DNA from: Pseudomonadota bacterium
GTDB taxonomy: Bacteria; Pseudomonadota; Gammaproteobacteria; Steroidobacterales; Steroidobacteraceae
DNA length: 9,045 bases
Reading direction: 5' to 3'
Assembly: GCA_021808035.1 (NCBI GenBank)
Contig: JAKBCG010000081.1
Coordinates: 1 to 9,045, forward strand
A model generated the notes under the pieces. That model saw only the letters and a list, made by a program, of their open reading frames with translations. It made no database searches and was not told where the DNA came from. Each line of letters begins with the position of its first letter. Position 1 is the stretch's first letter. Both the position numbers and the translations under genes were made by a program. Of the stretch, positions 1 through 5,431 are shown one piece after another.

Positions 1-630
1 CAGCGCGAACCGCGCGAAGGCGGCGCCCAGCGCGTGCAGCTGCCCGGGACCCAGTGGTTCCGGCCGTGCGTAAACATGGGCAGCCTTCGCTGTCACGATG
101 TGGAAAACCGATAACCCGATCGGACCCGTTTGCTGGTACCAGCCACCCACATCGATCCCCGCCTGGTGGTCGACCAGAAGCACATCGAACGGATCCACCG
201 GCAAGTTGGGCTTGGACTCCTGGACGACGTAACCCGGGATCAGTGGCCCAAAGATGCGAATCACCGCAGCGCGGAAGGCCGGGTAGTCGTTTTGTGTCGC
301 CCAGGCGGGTTGCACCACTTTCAGGCGTACGACCCAGAATTCCGGTTGGCCATCGTTCGCAAAATGATCCGAGACCCAGCATTTGCCCTGACCGCAGTCA
401 AGATCCAGAAGCCCCGGGAGCGGAACAAAGTCGTAGCGCTTGATCTTGTCATTGCTGCCGGACGATTTGTAGGCGCCGCGCAATCGCTTGAAATCATCAT
501 GGCCTTCGCGCAACACGAGGGCGGCGTCGTGATAGGCATGATCGGTGTCAGCCCGCGACCTCCGGATCGAAATTCCGATGATGAGCAGTATGAAGATGAT
601 CGATGCAAGCGCGAACCTGCCACGTTTCAT
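1..630 (-). CDS. Hypothetical membrane-anchored protein, 3' end beyond window
   Basis: I do not recognise this protein. The frame is open from an ATG at 630 to the left edge, giving 210 residues with no stop, so the C-terminus is missing. The N-terminus is basic (MKRGRF) and followed by one hydrophobic helix at about residues 7-22, then RRSR. This fits an uncleaved signal anchor or a signal peptide, with the rest in the periplasm. The remainder looks like a globular domain, with a cysteine pair at C79 and C84 (DCGQGKC) and aromatic stretches such as EFWVVRL. A GGAG lies 9 bases before the start and supports it. It is the last of four minus-strand genes, 57 bases after the cysteine-rich membrane gene, and could share its transcript. 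Codon use is less GC-biased than in the genes to the right. No function is proposed. Confidence 0.75.
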   Translation of the reverse strand, partial: MKRGRFALASIIFILLIIGISIRRSRADTDHAYHDAALVLREGHDDFKRLRGAYKSSGSNDKIKRYDFVPLPGLLDLDCGQGKCWVSDHFANDGQPEFWVVRLKVVQPAWATQNDYPAFRAAVIRIFGPLIPGYVVQESKPNLPVDPFDVLLVDHQAGIDVGGWYQQTGPIGLSVFHIVTAKAAHVYARPEPLGPGQLHALGAAFARFAL

Positions 631-687
631 GGCGGTATGCTCCGTTCAGTCGGTATCCAACCTGCTTCAGCACCCGAATCCGATGCA

Positions 688-966
688 TCAGAAGGACCAG
701 GGTCGGGTGACGGCCGGCGCCTGGCACTCGGGGCAGCGGGCGCAGCGGCAATCCATCCAGGCCACGAACACCTGCAGGCCGACAAACACGGCCAGCCCCG
801 ACGTGAACCAGGGCCAGTACCGCACATGCAGGTACAGCAGCACCAGCGTCGCCAGAACGAGGGCGATGGTCACGACAAGAAACGTCCCGGGCTCCTCCTG
901 TCCTCCGGGGCCGCCGGAGATCGCGATGTTCACCGGAAAGTTCGTGCCGCAGTGACGGCATTTCAT
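688..966 (-). CDS. Small two-helix membrane protein with cysteine clusters at both ends
   Basis: This is a 92-residue protein of unknown function. It opens with a CxxC pair (C3, C6; MKCRHCGTNF), has a glycine-rich linker, then two predicted membrane helices at about residues 28-48 and 54-71. It ends with a second cysteine group, C73, C75, C78 and C81 (CRCARCPEC), in a short tail. Two hydrophobic helices would put both cysteine groups on the same side of the membrane, so together they could build one zinc-ribbon-like or other metal site. That is an inference from spacing only. A GAAGG sequence lies about 10 bases before the ATG. Overlapping open frames on both strands are longer, but their translations are low-complexity, whereas this one has coherent membrane-protein composition. 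It sits 103 bases after the secreted-protein gene and 57 before the anchored-protein gene, all reading leftward. Confidence 0.75.
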   Translation of the reverse strand: MKCRHCGTNFPVNIAISGGPGGQEEPGTFLVVTIALVLATLVLLYLHVRYWPWFTSGLAVFVGLQVFVAWMDCRCARCPECQAPAVTRPWSF

Positions 967-1069
967 GATGTCTGAGACCTTCAGGGTGCAATCATCCGAT
1001 CAACTCTGCATCGCAGCACGAGGCATCGTGCATCAGTATCCCGATCGAATGCAGATCATCGGGCGCCCC

Positions 1070-1495
1070 TCAGAATCTGGTGGCGGGAAATGACATGGTG
1101 CCTGGCGCGCAGAGCACATGGGTCGAATTCCAGTACGGGCCGGCAGGCCAACGCGTGGTCAGGATGCCGGTCGTACGATCGAGGTCGTAATAAAACGGCG
1201 TGGCCCCTCGATATACAACCCAATGGAACAATCGCGGAGTGATCTTTACGGGTGCGCTGTAAGTGCTGACCGGTTCCCATACGCCTCGATATCCGGAACC
1301 CGGGCCGTACTCCTTCGGATCATTTTTCGTCTGCGACAGCAGCGTGCTTTTGGCCAGATCCACGGACAAATGCTGGTTTGCCGGTTGGCCGCAATTGAGT
1401 TCGACGGTCGCGGCGCATGCCATCGATTCGAACGTCAGCGGGAGGGCCATGGCAAGGATGATTCCTGTCCAGCCAGAAGACATCGAGTTGCTCAT
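1070..1495 (-). CDS. Hypothetical secreted protein
   Basis: This is a 141-residue protein I cannot assign to a family. The first 28 or so residues form a plausible Sec signal peptide: a hydrophobic stretch, IILAMALPLTF, and a likely AxA cleavage site ending at A28. The mature part is about 113 residues, rich in aromatic and beta-forming residues (FHWVVYRG, FYYDLDRTTG). It has exactly two cysteines, C35 and C129, close to the two ends, so a single disulfide is possible. C27 would be removed with the signal peptide; the sequence before it (SMAC) is a poor lipobox. The start at 1495 has a weak AGG 9 bases upstream; an ATG four codons later is an alternative. It lies downstream of the TlpA-like gene in the same direction, which would suit a disulfide-containing exported client, but this is only suggestive. 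The 103 bases after its stop hold no gene. Confidence 0.78.
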   Translation of the reverse strand: MSNSMSSGWTGIILAMALPLTFESMACAATVELNCGQPANQHLSVDLAKSTLLSQTKNDPKEYGPGSGYRGVWEPVSTYSAPVKITPRLFHWVVYRGATPFYYDLDRTTGILTTRWPAGPYWNSTHVLCAPGTMSFPATRF

Positions 1496-1677
1496 TGGCG
1501 ATTACCTGTGATGGAGTCCATTCGCCTTCATGCCCATGCCGTTCGAGATTTTGGTCCGGAGGCCCGCGCGCCGGTTGCGGTTTCCGGACGCAAACTTCGA
1601 TTTCGCGGCACGCGTCGACGGCGGAGGCTGCCGAGGTGGAGTTGCCGTTGCGCCGCTACCGGCAGTGAACGGGCGGG

Positions 1678-2184
1678 TCATTCGCGCAGCAGTCGGCGGA
1701 TCCAGGTCGCGTACGCGCGTTCGTCGCCCTGCCGGTAGCCGTGGTGCACGTAGCGGATCTCGCCGTGACGGTCGATGATGAACGTACTCGGCATCGCTTC
1801 GACGTGATAGGCGGTGCTCACGCGCGTATCGGCGTCGAGGAGGATTGGGTAATGGACCGGGGACCGCGCGAGCAGGGCCTTGACCGGCCCGGTCCCGGCA
1901 TCGACGCTGATGCCGACCATCACGAGCCCGGCGGGCGCGTATTGCCGGGCCAGCCGATCGAGCGCCGGCATCTCCTGGCGGCACGGGCCGCACCAGGTCG
2001 CCCAGAAATTCACGAGCACCACGTGGCCCTTGAACGATGCGGAGGACACCGTGCCGCCGGCGAGGTTGGGTAACGTGAACGCGGGCGCGGGCGTGCCCCG
2101 CGCGAGCGGGGCGGCCGAGGCCACCGTGACGAAGCAGGCGGCGAGCGCGAGGGCCCGTCGCAGTCGGGTCGTGAAGGTCGGCAT
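1678..2184 (-). CDS. TlpA/ResA-like periplasmic thiol-disulfide oxidoreductase
   Basis: This is a 168-residue member of the TlpA/ResA/DsbE thioredoxin-like group. Such proteins reduce or exchange disulfides outside the cytoplasmic membrane, for instance during cytochrome c maturation or copper-site assembly. An N-terminal signal peptide (TRLRRALALAACFVTVASA) is followed by the typical entry APAFTLPNLAGG. The catalytic motif is W64-C65-G-P-C68 inside VNFWATWCGPC, and the cis-proline loop is M131-P132-S-T before FIID. All thioredoxin-fold landmarks are present and the length is normal for the group. I chose the ATG at 2184 because the signal peptide then starts directly; an in-frame ATG 18 codons upstream would add an arginine-rich leader ahead of the signal. 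No good ribosome site precedes 2184, but a TATGCT hexamer ends six bases before it. No cytochrome biogenesis genes are nearby, so the substrate is unknown; the downstream secreted protein is one candidate. Confidence 0.93.
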   Translation of the reverse strand: MPTFTTRLRRALALAACFVTVASAAPLARGTPAPAFTLPNLAGGTVSSASFKGHVVLVNFWATWCGPCRQEMPALDRLARQYAPAGLVMVGISVDAGTGPVKALLARSPVHYPILLDADTRVSTAYHVEAMPSTFIIDRHGEIRYVHHGYRQGDERAYATWIRRLLRE

Positions 2185-2196
2185 GCGCGCAGCATA

Positions 2197-2206
2197 CCCG
2201 ATCGGG
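2197..2206. promoter_or_regulatory. 10-bp perfect palindrome upstream of the TlpA-like gene
   Basis: The sequence CCCGATCGGG is a perfect palindrome 12 bases upstream of the TlpA-like start. It directly abuts the TATGCT hexamer that could be that gene's -10 element. It could be a repressor site, but short GC-rich palindromes are common in such DNA. Confidence 0.25.
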
Positions 2207-2218
2207 ATCGACCGGCGC

Positions 2219-2241
2219 CGATTGCGGCGAAGCAGCAATCG
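2219..2241. promoter_or_regulatory. Inverted repeat in divergent intergenic region, possible operator
   Basis: CGATTGC at 2219-2225 and GCAATCG at 2235-2241 are perfect 7-bp inverted arms separated by 9 bases. The dyad sits in the middle of the divergent region between the TlpA-like gene and the plus-strand two-gene unit. The half-site spacing of 16 bases suits a dimeric regulator better than a terminator, as no T-run follows on either strand. The function is inferred from position and symmetry only. Confidence 0.35.
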
Positions 2242-2250
2242 AGCCTGGCC

Positions 2251-2290
2251 CGGTGAGACAAGACTCCTGCCGGTTCGACAAGACTCCCGT
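2251..2290 (+). repeat. Two 20-bp imperfect direct repeats upstream of the PEPC-like operon
   Basis: Bases 2251-2270 and 2271-2290 match at 16 of 20 positions and share the core GACAAGACTCC (2257-2267 and 2277-2287). The period is about two helical turns, so a bound protein would meet both copies on the same DNA face. The second copy contains the proposed -35 element. A regulator-binding site is plausible; a chance tandem duplication is the alternative. Confidence 0.5.
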
Positions 2291-2304
2291 GCGCGATCTA
2301 TGCT
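2275..2304 (+). promoter_or_regulatory. Candidate sigma70-type promoter for the PEPC-like operon
   Basis: TCGACA at 2275-2280 differs from the consensus -35 by one base. After an 18-base spacer comes TATGCT at 2299-2304, matching four of six -10 positions. Transcription would start near 2311, leaving a leader of about 36 bases before the ATG at 2347. The -35 lies inside the second 20-bp direct repeat, so a repeat-binding regulator would act directly on polymerase. Confidence 0.35.
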
Positions 2305-2346
2305 GCTCGCCAGCGTCCTTATTCATCGGTGCCGATTGGTCAGACC

Positions 2347-2697
2347 ATGAACATCCAATCCGAGATCGAGTTCTTTGCCGACCTGGGGCTGGTCGACAAA
2401 GCCCGGTTCGTCCTGCGCATCGCGTTCGAGATCGCCGAGGATGCCAAGACCGGCGGCGCGGGCGGGTCCGAGGCGGCGCGCTACAAGTTCGCGAACGAGA
2501 TCGACCAGCGCCTGGTGCGCTACGCCTACCAGTTGCTCAGCGAGGATCCGCAGCGCCCGCAGGACGACGTGGTGATCCGGATGCTGCTGAGCGCGCGCGC
2601 CGACAAGAACGCCGAGCGCCTCGTCCAAGGCGCCTATCGCCGGGTGTTGAACACCTTCGAGAGCTTCGACACGACGGTCCTGCTGAACGCGCCCTGA
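2347..2697 (+). CDS. Conserved-looking helical protein of unknown function, coupled to PEPC-like gene
   Basis: This is a 116-residue soluble protein with no signal peptide or membrane segment, which I do not recognise. It is rich in charged residues and alanine, and most of it looks alpha-helical (for example FFADLGLVDKARFVLRIAFE and ARYKFANEIDQRLVRYAYQL). There are no cysteines and no obvious catalytic motif. The stop codon is two bases before the ATG of the PEPC-like gene, so the two are almost certainly co-transcribed and probably translationally coupled. Neither start has a strong ribosome site. I chose the ATG at 2347; an in-frame GTG six codons upstream at 2329 is possible. Because it precedes a PEPC homologue with an unusual active site, it may be a subunit, regulator or chaperone for that protein. 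That is inference from operon structure alone. Confidence 0.8.
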   Translation: MNIQSEIEFFADLGLVDKARFVLRIAFEIAEDAKTGGAGGSEAARYKFANEIDQRLVRYAYQLLSEDPQRPQDDVVIRMLLSARADKNAERLVQGAYRRVLNTFESFDTTVLLNAP

Positions 2698-2699
2698 CG

Positions 2700-5420
2700 A
2701 TGCATCGTCTGAGCGTCCAGTTCCCGGTCAAGGACGAAGCCTTGCGCGAGGACGTGCATGCGCTCGGCGTGACGATCGGCGAGATGCTGCGCGAGCAGGG
2801 CGGCGAGGAGCTGTTCGACCGCGTCGAGGGTGACCGGCTCGCGGCGATCCGGATGCGCAACGGCGACGATCTCGGCGCGGCCGAGCTCGAGCGCCGGGTC
2901 ACCAGCCGGCCCCCGGATGCGGCGGCCGATCTCACGCGCGCGTTCTCGCTGTGGTTCCAGGCGGTCAACACCGCGGAGAAGGTGCACCGGGTGCGCCGGC
3001 GGCGCGACTACCTGAGCGCCGCCTCCGCGCCGCAGCCCGGCGGAATCGCCGACAGCGTCGCGCGGCTGCGCACGGACGGGCTGTCGCTCGAGCAGGTGCT
3101 GCGGTTGATCGGCACGATGAGCATCGAACCGGTGTTCACCGCTCATCCGAGCGAGTCGACGCGGCGCACGATCCTGCGCAAGCAGCAACGCATCGCGCAG
3201 TACCTCCTCGACCGGCACAGTCCGGCGACCTACGCCGAGGAGCTCGAGCGGCTCGACGCGCGCGTGCGCCTGGAGCTCACGACGATCTGGCAGACCGAGG
3301 AGCATCCGCGCGAGAGCCTCACGGTCGCCGAGGAGCGCGAGCACCTGTTGTTCTACCTGGTCGACATCCTCTACCGGATCGTGCCGCTGTTCTACGAGGA
3401 GATCGCCCAGACGCTCGCGCGCGCCTACGGCGTGCCGGCGGGGTCGATCGACGTGCCGGACATCCTGCGGTTCGGCTCCTGGGTCGGCGGCGACATGGAC
3501 CGCAATCCGGACGTGCACGGCAAGACGATCCGCGAGACCTTGCAGCGCCATCGACGGGTCGCGGTGTCGGCGTATTACGAGGAGTGCCGGCACATCGCGC
3601 AGAGCCTGAGCCAGAGCGCGCACCGGGTCACGATCAGTGCGGGCCTGCAGGACCGGATCGACGCGTACGCGGTGATGCTGCCGGCCGCGCACGTGCTCGC
3701 GCCCGCGCGGCGTGACCGGATGCCGTACCGGGTGTTCTTCAACCAGGTCGGCGAGCGACTGAAGGCGACCTACGAGGCCCGACCGAACGGCTATCACTCG
3801 GCGGACGAGCTGTTCGCGGACGTCTCGCTCGCCGCCGACAGCCTCGCGCGGCACCGGGGCCGCCACGCCGGGCTCTTTCTCGTGCAGCGATTGATCCGCC
3901 GGGTGCGGACCTTCGGGTTCCATCTTGCCTCGCTCGACGTGCTGCAGCACGCGAGCGTGCACGACCGGGTGATCGCGCAAGGTTTGTCGCGGCCGGACTG
4001 GCCGACCCTGCCCCCGGCCGAGCGGCTCGCGGCACTGCGCGAGCTGATCGCGCGCGACCAGGGTCCGCGCGCACCGTTCGACGCGCTCGGCCGGCGCACC
4101 CTCGCGGTGTTCGACGCGATCGCACGCGCGCGGCACCAGTACGGCGAGCAGGCGATCGGGCACTATCTCGTGACCGGCGTGCGCGGACCGCAGGACGTGC
4201 TCGCGGTGCTGCTGCTCGCCCGTTGGGCCGACATGATCGACGTGCGCACAGGCCAGTGTCCGCTCGACGTCGCGCCGTCGATCGACTCGCTGGACGCGCT
4301 CGCCGAGGCGGGCGCGATCCTCGCCGGCCTGCACGACGAGCCGGTCTACCGCGCGCATCTCGCCGCGCGCGGCGGCCGCCAGACCGTGCTGATCGGCTAT
4401 TCGGACTCGAACCTGCAGGGCGGGATCGCCGCGTCCCGCTGGGCGCTGCAGGTCGCACAGCGCCAGCTGCTCGGCGCGGCCCGCGCCGCGGGCTGCGCGC
4501 TCACGATCTTCCACGGTCGTGGCGGCACCGCGGCGCGCGGCGGCGGGCGCACCGAGCACCTGGTCGAGGCCGCCCCGCGCGGCGCGGTGCGCGGCGTGCT
4601 GCGTTCGACCGAGCAGGGCGAGAGCGTGAATCGCAGCTACGGCCTGCGTCCGGTCGCGATGCGCACGCTGGAACGGGCGTTCGCATCGGTCGCGCTCGCG
4701 AGCGCGCGCGCCGACGCGCCCGACGAGGTCCCGCCCGCCTACTGGGCGGCGATGCAGACGCTCGCCGACCGGAGCCTTGCGCACTATCGCGCGCTGGTCC
4801 ACGAGGACCCGGGATTCGCCGAGTACTTTCGCAGCGTGACGCCGCTCGACGTGATCGCCCGACTGCCGATCGGCGCGCGCGACGCGAGCCGCGGCGAGGC
4901 CTCGCCGCTCGGCGCGGTGGGCCCGATTCCCTGGGTGTTCGCATGGACGCAGAGCCGGCACCTGCTGCCGGGGTGGTTCGGCGTCGGCAGCGGGCTCGAT
5001 GCGGCGCTCGCGGCTCACGGCGCGGACCTGCTGCGCGAGATGCTCGCGCGATGGCCGTTCTTCTCGCACCTCGTCGGCGACGTCGAAGCGATGCTCGCGC
5101 GGACCGACCTCGCGATCGCGACGCGTTACGATGCGCTCGCCGGGGACGCGGGTGCGCCGTACGCGGCGCGGATCCGCGAGGAGTACGCGCGCACCGAGGC
5201 GCGGGTGCTGGAATTCCGGGGATACGCCTGCCTGCTCGACCGGGACCCGACGTTGCAACGGGCGATCCAGCTGCGCAATCCCTACATCGACCCGATGCAC
5301 CTTGCGCAGATCGAGCTGCTTGGCCGGTGGCGCGCGTCGGGCCGTCGCGATCCGACGCTGTTCGCGGCGCTGCGCGCGACGATCAGCGGGATCGCGCAGG
5401 GGATGCAGGCGACCGGCTAA
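2700..5420 (+). CDS. ppc: Phosphoenolpyruvate carboxylase homologue with altered active site
   Basis: This is a 906-residue cytoplasmic protein of normal PEPC length, aligning from end to end. PEPC makes oxaloacetate from PEP and bicarbonate. Landmarks in order are FTAHPSEST with catalytic H149 (E. coli H138), WVGGDMDRNP (from W261), LIGYSDS with metal ligand D569 (D543), FHGRGGTAARGG with H605, R607 and R613 (H579, R581, R587), TEQGE, IPWVFAWTQ, and a C-terminal GIAQGMQATG. Compared from memory with E. coli and Xanthomonas PEPC, several key positions are changed: L415 for R396, D529 for E506, L572 for K546 and G741 for R713; the GSRP loop reads GARD. At the aspartate site, R859 (R832) and R613 (R587) remain, but R801 replaces K773 and A904 replaces N881. 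There are no stops or frameshifts, so it is not a decaying pseudogene. It follows the small helical gene by two bases. Family membership is certain; normal PEPC activity is doubtful. Confidence 0.9.
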   Translation: MHRLSVQFPVKDEALREDVHALGVTIGEMLREQGGEELFDRVEGDRLAAIRMRNGDDLGAAELERRVTSRPPDAAADLTRAFSLWFQAVNTAEKVHRVRRRRDYLSAASAPQPGGIADSVARLRTDGLSLEQVLRLIGTMSIEPVFTAHPSESTRRTILRKQQRIAQYLLDRHSPATYAEELERLDARVRLELTTIWQTEEHPRESLTVAEEREHLLFYLVDILYRIVPLFYEEIAQTLARAYGVPAGSIDVPDILRFGSWVGGDMDRNPDVHGKTIRETLQRHRRVAVSAYYEECRHIAQSLSQSAHRVTISAGLQDRIDAYAVMLPAAHVLAPARRDRMPYRVFFNQVGERLKATYEARPNGYHSADELFADVSLAADSLARHRGRHAGLFLVQRLIRRVRTFGFHLASLDVLQHASVHDRVIAQGLSRPDWPTLPPAERLAALRELIARDQGPRAPFDALGRRTLAVFDAIARARHQYGEQAIGHYLVTGVRGPQDVLAVLLLARWADMIDVRTGQCPLDVAPSIDSLDALAEAGAILAGLHDEPVYRAHLAARGGRQTVLIGYSDSNLQGGIAASRWALQVAQRQLLGAARAAGCALTIFHGRGGTAARGGGRTEHLVEAAPRGAVRGVLRSTEQGESVNRSYGLRPVAMRTLERAFASVALASARADAPDEVPPAYWAAMQTLADRSLAHYRALVHEDPGFAEYFRSVTPLDVIARLPIGARDASRGEASPLGAVGPIPWVFAWTQSRHLLPGWFGVGSGLDAALAAHGADLLREMLARWPFFSHLVGDVEAMLARTDLAIATRYDALAGDAGAPYAARIREEYARTEARVLEFRGYACLLDRDPTLQRAIQLRNPYIDPMHLAQIELLGRWRASGRRDPTLFAALRATISGIAQGMQATG

Positions 5421-5431
5421 ACGCCGGCGCT

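Noticed and set aside
130..975. Plus-strand frame of 281 codons over the left genes
   Set aside because: It is antisense to two minus-strand frames that have coherent signal or membrane segments and cysteine motifs; its own product shows neither.
1016..1031. Hairpin GCACGA-ggca-TCGTGC after the secreted-protein gene as a terminator
   Set aside because: The stem is only six pairs and no T-run follows on either strand, so a Rho-independent terminator is not supported. The rest of the 967-1069 gap shows nothing else.
1554..1589. Inverted repeat GTCCGGA...TCCGGAC in the gap before the secreted-protein gene
   Set aside because: The arms contain the self-palindrome TCCGGA and are 22 bases apart, so symmetry by chance is likely, and no T-run follows.
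5421..5431. Terminator between the convergent ppc-like gene and sdaA
   Set aside because: The 11-base gap has only a short GCCGGC palindrome and no room for a stem and T-run; any termination signal must lie inside the coding regions, where I see none.
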